Shown: positions 9,545 to 19,573, numbered from the stretch's first letter. The stretch: DNA of 36,450 nucleotides from Obelidium mucronatum (GCA_025765595.1 JAIVFH010000270.1:1-36450); one strand, 5' to 3'. Numbers and translations: made by a program. Notes: generated by a model not told the origin, from the letters alone.

Positions 9545-11332
9545 CAACTGAATTCCCAAATTACCCCAAACAGCTCGCACAAAGAAAAAGAAATGATTCC
9601 GAGTGACGCTGATGGGATGGATTTTGGAGATTTTAGTTCTATTTTTAAATCTACAATGAAAGCTTGCGTTGCAAATAACGTTAGGCGATTCAATAAAGAA
9701 AACAAGATGTTGGATTCTGGAGCAACTGTTATTATGACGCATGACATTTCACTATTTATCAATGGTACATTTAAATATGTAATGGATGAATGGATATACC
9801 TCGCGGACAATAGTAAAATTAGAGTCCATGCACGCGGAAGCGTGAATATGGAGTTTGGGGGAGTAAAACAACGAATCGACGACGTCTATTACGTTCCAGA
9901 TTTAGCGGAAACTCTCATATCTCTTGGACATATGTTAAAGGGAACAAACAATTTAATTTTATTTAGCGAAGACTATGTCTATATGTTTCACCAACCAACG
10001 AATACGATAATTGAAATTGGTCATCGCGTAAACTGGACTATACTATATTAATATATTCGGAAATGGGAATAAAATCATGACGGCCGCTAAGAGCCAACAT
10101 GGTGAGATCTATTCAGCCGATTGATAATCTGGAAGAATTAGAAACATTCCATCAAGCGAATAATAGTAATAGTCAAAAGAGAAAGAAAGTCGAAGTAGAA
10201 GTGAAGAATAAGAGAGCAACAACGCGTTCTACGTACCTCCAATTCCATGTGCGATTTGGGACACATAGGTCAAGAATTGCTATGTAAAACTCTTGATGCT
10301 GCTGGAATATCCTATGATTTTTCCAGAGACTCCACTGAATGCGTGACTTGTCAATTAGTAAATTTTCGAAGACTCACCACTAGAACAGTCTCAACGCCAG
10401 CGACGCGATTTCTGCATACGATTGGTGAAGATATATTCCCGCTAAAAGTAGTAGCGTGGAATGGAGCGAAATACTGCTCATTCATCATCGATAAATTCAC
10501 GAAAAAGTGTTGGGCGCTATGGCTGAATTCTAAAGATGATTTTACAGAAGAATTTATTAAGTTTCTCGATACAATACAAGCAAATCATAGTAAAAGAATA
10601 TTGATACTGCAGGGGGATGGGGGAGAGTTGCAAGCAAACGCGATAAAAGAATATTGCAAGCGCGCCTCACCTCAAATCAAACTCGTCAAATCGCCAGCCG
10701 ATACACAGGCACTAAATGGTGGAGTTGAGAGACCTCTGGGAATCTATAGAGAAAGAGCTGTGTGTATGTTAGCAACTGCTGGTTTGACGCATAGAATGTT
10801 TCATTTTGCAATGAACTACGCGATAAGACTAGGATCAGTAATACTTAACACAGAAACTGGAAAAACACCGTTTGAGATGGTAAATAACAGACCTCCAAAT
10901 TACAAACGGACTCGAGTTTTCGGTTGTCTCTGCGCCATATTCGTTCCAAAGAAAAACGAAAGGATCGTGTACCTAAAGGACATAAGGCCGAACCCGGAGT
11001 TTATCTAGGAGATCGAGATGGGCGTGTAGTTTACGTCTACAAATATAGAACAAAGTCAGTTCATGAAGAATTTCATGTCAGATACCTTGAATCCATATTT
11101 CCCGGTCTAAATCTAAGTCCAACCTATTTGAATCCGTTGTCAAATCTCAATTTCACAGAATTTGAAGATGAAGACAATAGTGGGGATGAAATTAGTGACG
11201 ACGAAGAGACAGAGTTTAATAATAGCTTACCATTTGAGTCTCCAGTCTCGGATGCTGACGCGATTATTGAAGATGTTGACTTTGGAGGAATTAAATTCCG
11301 TGGTATAATCGAAACTGAACCAGACGAAAGCG
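9545..11332 (+). CDS. Protease and integrase of copia element C
   Basis: The aspartic protease active site is MLDSGATVIM (DSGA) near 9709-9738, followed by WIYLADNSKIRVHARG and the YVPDLAETLISLG strand. A GLYYINI segment leads to the integrase zinc finger: HVRFG, HIGQELL, then CVTC. The catalytic core shows GEDIFPL (first Asp), ILQGDGGEL (second Asp) and NGGVERPLG (Glu), the D,D-35-E triad. FGCLCAIFVP and GVYLGDRDGRVV end the domain. One-base breaks occur near 10050, 10115, 10255 and 10990; each lies in a short homopolymer and each is repaired by a single base. The region ends at the GTGAGT donor at 11333. It interrupts element B and is in the same orientation. Confidence 0.72.
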
Positions 11333-11862
11333 GTGAGTAGCTGTTCACTACTACGCAAATAATTAAAACTACACAAATAATTCCAAAAGACACAACACTT
11401 ACCAAACCTATGGATGTAACTGGAAGAGTTGGTGATCTGGAGGAGGAGACTGAAGAGGGTTCCTTGGAGAGAGAAGGTTTGTTTGTCCAAAACTATCAAC
11501 GCTCTAACCAAAGAAATTACTTAATTAAATAAGACCTCGACGAAAATGAAGAAGAGGAAATAAAAGAAATAGATAGGGAAATGGACGAACCCGAAGTGGA
11601 TAAAGACTTAAACCCACTTAGCGGTAGTAAACCCATTGACGCGAACAAGTACAACTTGAGAACGCGTAAACCTAAAAATTATGCGAAAAGCACAAAACAT
11701 AAGTATTCATCAGATGAAAGCGAATTAAATGAATTGCTATTACTGAATGAAGAAATGTCGAGTCTCTTGCATCTAGCGGAACAAGTCGGGTTATTCGGAG
11801 AAAATGGTATAAATTATTGAATTTAATACTCACTCGATAACTGTCACATCCAATTCCACTAG
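11333..11862 (+). other. Three introns in the integrase-RT linker of element C
   Basis: Introns are 11333-11389 (57 bp, GTGAGT..AAAAG), 11477-11533 (57 bp, GTTTGT..CTCTAACC..AATAAG) and 11807-11862 (56 bp, GTATAA..GATAACTG..CACTAG). Each contains stops and each joins flanking exons in phase: GAA AGC G|AC, GAA G|AC CTC and GAA AAT G|AT GAG. Two have branch-point-like CTAAC or ATAAC words at a normal distance. The exons encode an acidic, Glu/Asp-rich linker that includes the copia-type word YNLRTRKPKNY. Confidence 0.65.
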
Positions 11863-12186
11863 ATGAGATCGATAATAAACTGCCGTCGGAGTTGACTGAA
11901 GATGAGGCATACACCGCGTTTGCGAACAAAGCGATAAGCTTGACAAGCGAGATTGCGGGCCTATCTGATGAATTTATCAGGCTATCTATATTGAAAGAAG
12001 AATTTGAGCGAGATGGTAGGACTCCACACCCTAACTTACTCAAGAACTTGAATCAAGAAGCTGATAAATTAAATCGCAAACTCGATGAGAAAATGGAGAG
12101 ACTAGATGGAAAATATAAAACCATTAGTCAACGTGTAAATAGCGCTCGGAAAGGGAAAACTCGATATAGACTGGTCAACAGCCGCT
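11863..12186 (+). CDS. Extra coiled-coil segment between integrase and RT of element C
   Basis: After the third linker intron the frame reads DEIDNKLPSELTEDEAYTAF, then a long amphipathic helix (LNQEADKLNRKLDEKMERL). This helical segment lies between the usual YNLR-type linker and the RT start, where copia elements normally have no domain. A one-base break in an A-run near 12160 separates it from LDIDWSTAAESHIP, which leads into RT. The role is unknown; an oligomerisation or particle-assembly role is an inference. Confidence 0.5.
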
Positions 12187-13932
12187 GAGAGTCACATACC
12201 TACCGAGAAAACTCACATTTCAGAAGCACCAAGAGCTCCTAAAAGTGTGCGAGAGGCGATGGAAGGTCGTTTCGCTGCATATTTTAAAAGGGCGATGTTA
12301 GTTGAAATGGAATCGCTATTAAAACATGAAGTATGGGAAGAAGAAACCTTACCGCCAGGACGGAAAGCCATCAGTTCCAAATGGGTGTTTGATTATAAAA
12401 CTGACCCGCTAGGTATGATTGAGCGATTCAAGGCGCGTCTGGTTGCTGTTGGATCCAGTCAAGTCAAAGACCACGATTACACAGAAACCCATTCTCCAGT
12501 AGTGAAAACTAAAATAATTCGATTTTTAATTGCTATGAGCGCCATGTTGAACTTACATATTGAGCAACTTGACGTCGAGACAGCATTTCTATATGGAACG
12601 CTGACTGAAACCAATTATATGAAAATGCCGCAAGGGTTTGAAAAATACGAACCTGATGGAACTCCAAAAGTAGCGAAGCTAGTAAAAAGCCTCTATGGTT
12701 TACACCAAGCTGGACGCGAATGGTATAAAGTTCTACGCGACTATTTCCTAGGATTGGGTTTTACGCAGTTAAAATCAGACGCTTGCACATTTCTTAAAAT
12801 TGATCCTACATCGAAAAACTTGGTGATCGTTTTGATTTATGTAGATGATGTGTTGATAGCGAGTTCTGACCGACAAGCGATTGCGACCCTAAAAATTGAT
12901 ATTGGTAAACGATTCAAGATTAAAGATATGGGAGATGCGCAATGGATCCTCAAAATTCAAATTGAAGATTGTGGTGACGCGAAGTGGTTGGGACAAGTAC
13001 AGTATATTACTGCATTGTTGAAGGAGTTTTTTGTTTGGGACTTACCTGAAGACAAATGGAGAACTACTCCAATGGCGGTAAATTGGGAGCACGATCCGAA
13101 AAGCGTTCAGCTTTCGGGGGAGAAAGCAACAGACTACGCTAGCTTAATTGCAAAGCTGATCTACTTGTCGACTCAATCGCGTCCTGATATTCAATATTCA
13201 GTAAATACGTTGGCACAATTCCAGAGAGACTCACGCGAGTGCGACTGGAGTGCAGCGATACGCATTTTGAAGTACTTGCGATTCACTGTAGACTTGGGTA
13301 TAACATTCTTCAAAAGTAAAGGAATCGAATCTGTGGTATACATGTCAAATACTGATGAGTTACTAAACATGGAACCGATTGAATTACCTGAAGGTATGAA
13401 ACCTATGGGCTATACTGATGCCAGTCATGCTATGGAAGATGACAGAAAGTCGCGATCCGGATACGTATTCATGGTATTTGGTGCTCCGATTATCTGGTTC
13501 TCCAAGAAGCAACCGACGGTAGCATTGTCTTCATGCGAGGCTGAATTGATTGCACTGGTTGAAGGTACCAAAGAGGGATCCTGGATTCGAGACTTCTTTA
13601 GGGAGTTAGGATTTAAATTGGATGAACCTACGGTAATGCAACAGGACAATCAAGCGGTTATTGCGATAGCGGTGAATCCTATACATCATGCGAGGATTAA
13701 ACATATGGAAGTCAAGAACCACTACATACGTGAAAGCGTAGACAATGGGACTATTCGACTCATATATTGTCCGACCGATTTGATGATAGCGGATGTTTTG
13801 ACGAAAGCTCTTCCTGCACCTCAACATTGGAAACTGTTGGAGTTGTTGGGGATGAGACGACTCTCGGAACTAAGAGATGGTCAAAAGGACAAAGCTCACC
13901 TCGCGATATATCCGATCGATGCTGATGAATAA
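12187..13932 (+). CDS. Reverse transcriptase and RNase H of copia element C
   Basis: This intact frame (ATG at 12247, open upstream) holds the complete RT: KWVFDYKTDPLG, RFKARLVAVG, the YTETHSPVV motif, LDVETAFLYG with a catalytic Asp, LVKSLYGLHQAGREWY, and YVDDVLIA with the catalytic Asp pair near 12840. The RNase H follows with GYTDASHA (Asp), SSCEAELIAL (Glu), QDNQAVI (Asp) and KHMEVKNHYIRE. It ends with ADVLTKALPAPQH, typical of copia RNase H tails. It copies the element RNA into cDNA and removes the template. Unlike the upstream part of pol, this 1.7-kb stretch has no frame break. Confidence 0.93.
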   Translation, partial: ESHIPTEKTHISEAPRAPKSVREAMEGRFAAYFKRAMLVEMESLLKHEVWEEETLPPGRKAISSKWVFDYKTDPLGMIERFKARLVAVGSSQVKDHDYTETHSPVVKTKIIRFLIAMSAMLNLHIEQLDVETAFLYGTLTETNYMKMPQGFEKYEPDGTPKVAKLVKSLYGLHQAGREWYKVLRDYFLGLGFTQLKSDACTFLKIDPTSKNLVIVLIYVDDVLIASSDRQAIATLKIDIGKRFKIKDMGDAQWILKIQIEDCGDAKWLGQVQYITALLKEFFVWDLPEDKWRTTPMAVNWEHDPKSVQLSGEKATDYASLIAKLIYLSTQSRPDIQYSVNTLAQFQRDSRECDWSAAIRILKYLRFTVDLGITFFKSKGIESVVYMSNTDELLNMEPIELPEGMKPMGYTDASHAMEDDRKSRSGYVFMVFGAPIIWFSKKQPTVALSSCEAELIALVEGTKEGSWIRDFFRELGFKLDEPTVMQQDNQAVIAIAVNPIHHARIKHMEVKNHYIRESVDNGTIRLIYCPTDLMIADVLTKALPAPQHWKLLELLGMRRLSELRDGQKDKAHLAIYPIDADE

Positions 13933-13974
13933 AGTGATGAACTATTTCGTGTGTTTTGACGTTACTGTCTTTGA

Positions 13975-14012
13975 CATTTTGAGTTCATGATCGCAGCTGG
14001 GTTCGAGTCCCT
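13975..14012 (+). ncRNA. tRNA 3'-half-like sequence with box B, 3' region of element C
   Basis: GTTCATGATCGCAGCT followed by GGGTTCGAGTCCC (13999-14011) resembles the anticodon loop (CAT) and T arm of a Met-type tRNA, with a perfect pol III box B. No box A or 5' half is visible upstream. It lies about 95 bases before the polypurine tract. Confidence 0.35.
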
Positions 14013-14099
14013 CGCACGCACGGCGCCATGGTGGCCTGTGATCGATCACTAAGAATATTCTATAAAATTGGATGACAACTTACCCGATGCTGATGTCAT

Positions 14100-14106
14100 G
14101 GGGGAG
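14100..14106 (+). other. Polypurine tract of element C
   Basis: GGGGGAG directly precedes the 3' LTR and is the expected plus-strand primer. Confidence 0.7.
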
Positions 14107-14559
14107 TGACAGAGTATCTGGCTGGTCCAGAACCTGTGTTCGATGAATCCACATCAAATTGTCATTTAATTGTTTTAACACTAAATAAATGTATAATTGA
14201 TTTATTTAATACATTATATTACGTATTTACGTTCAATCGCCAATGTGTATGCGGTCGCAGTCTGTAGAGAATGCGGAGCGTACAACATTGGAAGAGAGCC
14301 ATAGCGCTGGGTCGCGCATGTAGCTGGAGATTGATTAAGTAAAAGGGTAATAGAATAGTTTATTAGAATAAATACAATACACATATATTAGTGGTGTCGT
14401 AGTTTAGAGAGTATCTGCTTGCGATCTGAAACACCCCCGTGTTTCAGATATGAGGCAATGCCCTATAAATACAGGACATCGCAGTGTTAGTAAAGAATAA
14501 TATTCTCACTACGAAATGAGTGCTACACGCACCTGTGACCCTACGCAGATTCTCTGACA
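14107..14559 (+). repeat. 3' LTR of element C (453 bp)
   Basis: Matches 6629-7081 apart from one base. It is followed directly by the duplicated target CGTTC (14560-14564). Confidence 0.93.
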
Positions 14560-14564
14560 CGTTC

Positions 14565-16603
14565 CCGATTCTATCATCCATCAAAACATTCAACCGCAAC
14601 TCCGCAAAGCCAAACGTACCCTACAATGGAAACATTCAGCAAAACCAACAAATACAACAACATCAAAAACCAAATTCAGCTTACCTTCGAGGATTGATCC
14701 AGCTCCCGAAGATATTCTGGATTCAAACAACTATAATCAACTCTATGACGAAATCAAAAGGGCGTTCCGCACCGGGGGGGCCTGTGATGAGAACATGGTC
14801 TTGTCACAGCCAGACGCAGTCCCCCCTGCGAATGATAAGTCATTAGAAGAATTCATTACATTATACAACAACACTGAAACACTTACCAGTATCAAGGAAA
14901 CACCAAAACTCTTGTACCAGTTTCAGCCAACAAACACCAAGTTTGTCTTCGTCATTGATGGAGGTTGCCGAAAGACTTGCTTGAAGACCACGGATTATTT
15001 CGTCTCTTTTACTCCGTGTAGCCGAACCTCCGGTACCGCCGACGAAGATGGAACTCCACTTCAAATCACTGGAACTGGAGACGCAATCATCATTCTAGAA
15101 AATGGATACGCGTTGTTAATCAAAGACGCGTGCCTCACTCCAAAGATAGTAACTCACTTAATCGGGACCAATGACCTTGAAGACGCTGGACTTCACTTCC
15201 AATCTTCAAGAGGACTTCCCGGTTACATCTTCAAGTCCCATCCATCTTCAGACTTAAGACCGCATCAACCACTATTCCAATGCGTCAAACGAAATGGACT
15301 CCATTTTCTCCCAGTACGCAATCACCCCATCCCATCCAATCAGTCGCGTCAGTTCCATTCGCTACTTTCTGCCAAACTCCAGAATATGCGTCTAAGGGAA
15401 TTAAGCAAAGGACAGTTAGAAAGAGCATCGCGCCAAATGTTAAACGACTTACTGGATTATGAACTCCGATATCGCATATTTGGACATGCCAGTGACGCGA
15501 GACTCAGATATATGCAACGTCATCATACTTCAAGCGACTTGCATCCAATTCAATTTCTGCCGAAGCCAATGCCGTGTGATTCCTGCGAAAGTTGTAAAAC
15601 AAATAAGCAACCATTTAAGTCAGATCCGAAAAAGCATTTACTTGGTGAACAACTTGGATTTGACGTCGTCGAAATCAAACCTCCACATCTTGGAAAATAT
15701 CCATACGCGCTTGTGATGAACGATTATGGCTCAAAGAGGTCTGACGTCGCGCTACTTGAACACAAAGATGAAGCTTTAGTATGGGCTATCCGACTTCATC
15801 AAAAGACAATCACAAAATATCAACTTACCACAAAACGGATGCGAATGGATCCAGGAGAACTAGGAAGATCTCCCGCATTCATGAAGTACTGCGAACTCAA
15901 CAATATCTCATTCGAGCCAGGAATACCGGAACAGCACCAAATGGATGGAGGACCCGAAAGGACAATTCAAACCTTGAGCAAGATGGCCAGGACTTTCCTA
16001 TATCAATGCAAAGCACCATTAGAATACTGGGGATACGCGTTTGAACATGCATCAGAAATCAACAATGTCTTACCTGTTATATCCCGCGATATTGATAGTC
16101 CCGAATACGCCAGCTCCGGAATTCGTCCTCGAACGTCCCACTTCCAGCCCTTTGGGTGTGCTGTCAAGTATCTCCCTGTATCAACACAAATTGTTAGCAA
16201 GATGGAACTAACACGGAAAGAAGGGATTTACCTTGGATCAAAGACCCCATCCCAAGTTATTGTCCTCGACTTGGAAACTGCTCGCGTTCACCTTGTTCGA
16301 TTCAAAGACTGTATCTTCAAGCCCACTATATACCCATCGTGGCCGCAACCAACATTCGCCACCTCCACACAACCTGGTCTTGAATTTACCAGAGTCACCA
16401 ATCAAGACAACGTTGCTGTGGATACCAATGTTAAAAATTATCTTGACATCATGGAAAAAGTCAAGAACAAACCGCTCGACGCCGAGACACTTCAAGCTTT
16501 GCGCACCAACCGCAAGCAACCAAAGTTACACCACACCATCCTCAAGGCGAACGCCGCGAGACTTGAACTACAAAACACAAATCATCATTTAACAAAAACG
16601 TAA
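14565..16603 (+). pseudogene. Protease-integrase of element B, 3' piece of the split pol gene
   Basis: The frame resumes in phase with 6418-6628 and runs to 16603. The protease is recognisable from FVFVIDGGCRKT, GTADEDGTPLQITGTG and LTPKIVTHLIGTNDL, but the active site reads DGG instead of the usual D-S/T-G. The integrase zinc region has YRIFGHASDARL then CDSCESC; the first His of the usual HxxxxH pair is Tyr. The core shows GFDVVEIK (Asp), RMDPGELG (Asp) and DGGPERTIQTL (Glu), followed by FGCAVKYLPV and GIYLGSKTPS. The only disruption is the insertion of element C, so the gene was intact until recently. It stops at TAA in GTAAGA, which could be a splice donor. Confidence 0.85.
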
Positions 16604-16824
16604 GATACAACACAATAACCCCAATCCTTCCTTACCATTCATCTTGTTTGGAACTTGCGGGGGACGCCTTGTAAGACTTAACGGGAACGGATTGAGGGGA
16701 AGCTACAATACACAAACAAAACTTAAATTAATAAGGGCCAAGCCCTGATCCCGGGATCCCTAACACATAAACAATTTACATACCTTGATCACCTACATCA
16801 ACGGTAGCCACAAACAATTGGAAG
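16600..16824 (+). other. Candidate intron joining integrase and RT of element B
   Basis: The integrase frame ends at ACG TAA, and GTAAGA (16600) is a good donor that overlaps this stop. The RT frame has no stop upstream of its ATG (17003) back to 16808. The acceptor TTGGAAG ending at 16824 would join the two frames in phase (225 bp). The acceptor is weak, and internal initiation at 17003 is the alternative. Confidence 0.35.
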
Positions 16825-17002
16825 TACTCTCGAAGAGAGGAAACTCTCCACATACAAATCACTACAAAAATCAAAACAACTTTTAACACACGTCATTACA
16901 AAAAACACATATACTCTTACCTCAATCGCTCGAATCAACGACGATACACTAATCACAATACGAATAACACTTAGTAAAACTACAAAACCACTCAAAAGTG
17001 CG

Positions 17003-18826
17003 ATGAAGCGTACCTTAACAAGCCAAGGTCTTGGCACTTCGGTACGACCACCGCCGCAGCCACCACCAACAGTACCAAAACCAGCAACGGCGCCGCGACG
17101 AATGTCTCAGAGACTCAGCAAATCACGGACATTGCTTGCGACGACGCTGCTGTGCTCACCAACACTCGACGAAGAAGAAACACATATGTTTGGTGAAGAA
17201 TGGTCATCAGCTACAATCGAAGACAAATTACACGACGTACCACTCACCTCGACGCCAATCTCGAAGACTCCTGAGTCGCCAAAGACACGGAATACAGCCA
17301 TGAAGAGCAAATTCCAAGAAGAATGGCTTGCAGCCGAAAAAGCCGAACTTGACGCGCTCGTGGACAACAAGACCTATAGACTTGTCAAAGCTCCTGACGG
17401 CATCAATATTGTTGGCAGCAAATGGGTTTACAAGGTCAAGTTGAACAGCGATGGATCTGTTGAAAGATTTAAGGCGCGTTTAGTCGCTCAGGGATATACT
17501 CAACAATTTGGATTGGACTATACGGAGACTCACTCACCGGTTATGCGCGCAGCAACTTTCAGATGGCTTTTATCGCTCACAGCAATCAACGGGTGGGATA
17601 CCCGCATGTGCGACGTGAGCACCGCGTACTTGTATGGCGATATCGACGAACCCGTGTACATGAAGCAGCCTCCCGGATACGACGATGGAACCGGCAGGGT
17701 CTATGAACTCCTAAAAGGACTTTATGGATTAAAACAAGCGGGTCGTATATGGTATAAGAAGTTGACGACTCACCTCAAAGAAACAGGATATACTCAGTCG
17801 AAAGCGGACCCGTGCGTCTTCTTTAAGACTGTGGATGGCAAGACTGTGTACTTGGCTATCTACGTCGACGACTTGTGTTTCTTTGGTGACCAAGCACTTA
17901 TCGATGAGGGTGTGATTTCTCTTAGGAAGGAATTCAAAATGCGAGACTTAGGAAAAATTACCTACACAATCGGAATACAAGTTGAACACGTGCCCTCCGG
18001 AATATTCATCCACCAATCAAAATACGTCAAGGAAATCTTGGAGCGATTTACGGGGCATTTTTCGCATTATCCAATTTCCACTCCCTTGCCAAGCTCATTT
18101 TCACCAACTCCAGCATCAGACACCACCCCCCTCTTCAACAACCCATCCCTATACCTTGAAGCCATCGGATGCCTCAACTACGCAGCTATCAACACTCGCC
18201 CGGACATTTCTACAGCTATCTCCTTTCTATCTATCTTCTCCAGCAAACCATCTCAGCAACATTGGGAAGACCTCATGCGTGTCTTCCGCTACATCCATGA
18301 CACACAAGACCACGGTATCTTCTACTCCAAACAAGGCAATTCAAGTCCTATCGGTTACAGCGACGCCGCGTACAACATCCATCACGAAGCTAAGTCACAG
18401 CTTGGCTACATGGTTGTTCTCGCGGATGGCGTCATCAGCTGGAAATCATCCAAGACTCCAGTCACACCACTATCATCTACAGAAGCCGAATACATGTCTA
18501 TCAGTGAACTAGGACGCGAACTACAGTCTTTTATTCAGCTATACAATACACTCAACATACCACTCGACAAACCAATTCAAGTATTCGAAGATAACCAGTC
18601 TACAATTCATCAATGCAACAACGACGTATTCTCGCATCGATCCAAGCACATCAATATTCGATACCACTATATCCGCGAACTGGTCAATTTAAAACAAGTC
18701 AAGGTCACTTGGATCAAGACCGCTGACCAGCCAGCCGATTTACTCACCAAGTGTCTTGGACGCGATCAATTCAAGAAACTTCGTGCCCGATTTGGCATGA
18801 TGTCTCTTACCGCGATTTCAATTTAA
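17003..18826 (+). CDS. Reverse transcriptase and RNase H of copia element B
   Basis: This is an intact 607-residue frame. After a Pro-rich basic start come EWLAAEKAELDALVDNKTY, GSKWVYKVKLNSDG, RFKARLVAQGYTQ, DYTETHSPVM, CDVSTAYLYGDID (catalytic Asp), LLKGLYGLKQAGRIWY and IYVDDLCFFG (catalytic YVDD, near 17860). The RNase H part has GYSDAAYN, PLSSTEAEYMSIS, VFEDNQSTIHQ and RSKHINIRYHYIRE, and ends with ADLLTKCLGRDQFK. The open frame extends upstream to 16808, so a fusion with integrase by splicing is possible. It lies downstream of the nested element C and is undamaged. Confidence 0.93.
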   Translation: MKRTLTSQGLGTSVRPPPQPPPTVPKPATAPRRMSQRLSKSRTLLATTLLCSPTLDEEETHMFGEEWSSATIEDKLHDVPLTSTPISKTPESPKTRNTAMKSKFQEEWLAAEKAELDALVDNKTYRLVKAPDGINIVGSKWVYKVKLNSDGSVERFKARLVAQGYTQQFGLDYTETHSPVMRAATFRWLLSLTAINGWDTRMCDVSTAYLYGDIDEPVYMKQPPGYDDGTGRVYELLKGLYGLKQAGRIWYKKLTTHLKETGYTQSKADPCVFFKTVDGKTVYLAIYVDDLCFFGDQALIDEGVISLRKEFKMRDLGKITYTIGIQVEHVPSGIFIHQSKYVKEILERFTGHFSHYPISTPLPSSFSPTPASDTTPLFNNPSLYLEAIGCLNYAAINTRPDISTAISFLSIFSSKPSQQHWEDLMRVFRYIHDTQDHGIFYSKQGNSSPIGYSDAAYNIHHEAKSQLGYMVVLADGVISWKSSKTPVTPLSSTEAEYMSISELGRELQSFIQLYNTLNIPLDKPIQVFEDNQSTIHQCNNDVFSHRSKHINIRYHYIRELVNLKQVKVTWIKTADQPADLLTKCLGRDQFKKLRARFGMMSLTAISI

Positions 18827-19422
18827 CCATTCACAATTCAAGATTGACTTCCACGATACGCATTGGGGCTAGTCGTGATTTGCCCCAAATAATGCTAAGT
18901 CAACTCTATTCAATTCAATTTGATTTCGATTCTAGACTATAGACACTTCAATATTTTAAACATACAACTCATACAGAACAATTCAACTATTTATTCAAGC
19001 TCAAAAGTTTACAAGAAAACCAACCACTTAGCTCAATGGTCAGAGCACAAGTCTGTACCAAGACAACCCAGGTTCAAGACCTGCTCTGCGCACTTGTTCG
19101 ATTATTACATATCCGCCTATGAAGGTTTCACTTTATCCTTGCTTCGCCATTTTTAATGGTTGAGCAAGGGACGAGTGTTTTAGTCAGTAAGAATCTGACA
19201 CAGGGTGTAATAACGCAAGACCGCACAGAAAGACACAACTCTCAAGCGATTCACACGATCAAGGGGAAGGCACCATCACGTGACAATCACATGACCTTCG
19301 GCGAACCCGATTTAATCACCAAGCCTTAATTAATCATTGGCAATTAATCAAGTCACATTCATGTCACATGACGCAAGCCTGATCGTTGTTCAAATTCATT
19401 CTTTATTCAATCATGTTCGCTT
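18827..19422 (+). other. 3' non-coding region of element B
   Basis: Apart from the tRNA-like sequence there is no gene. It holds repeated CACGTGACAATCACATGACC and ATTAATC words near 19276-19365, which can form imperfect hairpins. Confidence 0.4.
19022..19092 (+). ncRNA. tRNA-like sequence with box A and box B, 3' region of element B
   Basis: TAGCTCAATGG (19029-19039) fits box A and GGTTCAAGACC (19071-19081) fits box B, at tRNA-like spacing. The D stem GCTC/GAGC pairs; the T stem pairs over four bases; the anticodon arm and acceptor stem do not. It is therefore tRNA-derived or tRNA-mimicking, not a functional tRNA gene. It lies about 350 bases before the 3' LTR. Confidence 0.45.
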
Positions 19423-19431
19423 GAGGGGAAG
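19423..19431 (+). other. Polypurine tract of element B
   Basis: GAGGGGAAG directly precedes the 3' LTR start TGTTGG. Confidence 0.7.
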
Positions 19432-19573
19432 TGTTGGAGGCACATGAAACTCATGTTGCAAGCTCCATGTTTGGAAATAAAGTTTAAGAATTCTCTCCAA
19501 AATCTCTCTAGTGTCCACAACGATCAGCTCACCTGTCTACAGAACCAGCACCGCTTCCAGTCCCTCTAAAACA
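19432..19573 (+). repeat. 3' LTR of element B (142 bp)
   Basis: It matches 4571-4712 with one base difference and is followed by the target duplication GCTGG (19574-19578). Confidence 0.93.

Larger units (their letters stand above)
6629..14559 (+). mobile_element. Ty1/copia LTR retrotransposon C, intron-bearing, nested in B
   Basis: The LTRs are 453 bp each (6629-7081 and 14107-14559), start TGACAG, end TGACA and differ at one base that I could find (CATCGAATT versus CATCAAATT), so the insertion is young. The target duplication is CGTTC (6624-6628 and 14560-14564). Inside are gag, protease, integrase, a large acidic linker, RT and RNase H in copia order. A polypurine tract GGGGGAG (14100-14106) abuts the 3' LTR. 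The coding region is broken by at least five short GT-AG segments that behave as introns and by about six one-base frame breaks. Confidence 0.93.
4571..19573 (+). mobile_element. Ty1/copia LTR retrotransposon B
   Basis: The element has two 142-bp LTRs (4571-4712 and 19432-19573) that start TGTTGG, end AACA and differ at one base that I can see (CTACAACA versus CTAAAACA). It is flanked by the 5-bp target duplication GCTGG (4566-4570 and 19574-19578). It interrupts the KDZ-type gene: removing it with one duplication restores the frame across RVICNP and AAKCFEC. Coding order is gag, protease, integrase, RT, RNase H, the Pseudoviridae (copia) order. About 7.9 kb of its length is the nested element C. 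No conventional initiator-Met primer binding site follows the 5' LTR. Confidence 0.93.

Noticed and set aside
10040..10095. Intron in the protease-integrase junction of element C (GTAAACTGG..GCTAAG)
   Set aside because: A single missing A gives continuous coding through GLYYINIFGNGNKIM, a conserved copia position, so a frame break explains it better.
19022..19092. Functional tRNA gene
   Set aside because: Boxes A and B and the D stem are present, but acceptor and anticodon stems do not pair, so I call it tRNA-like only.
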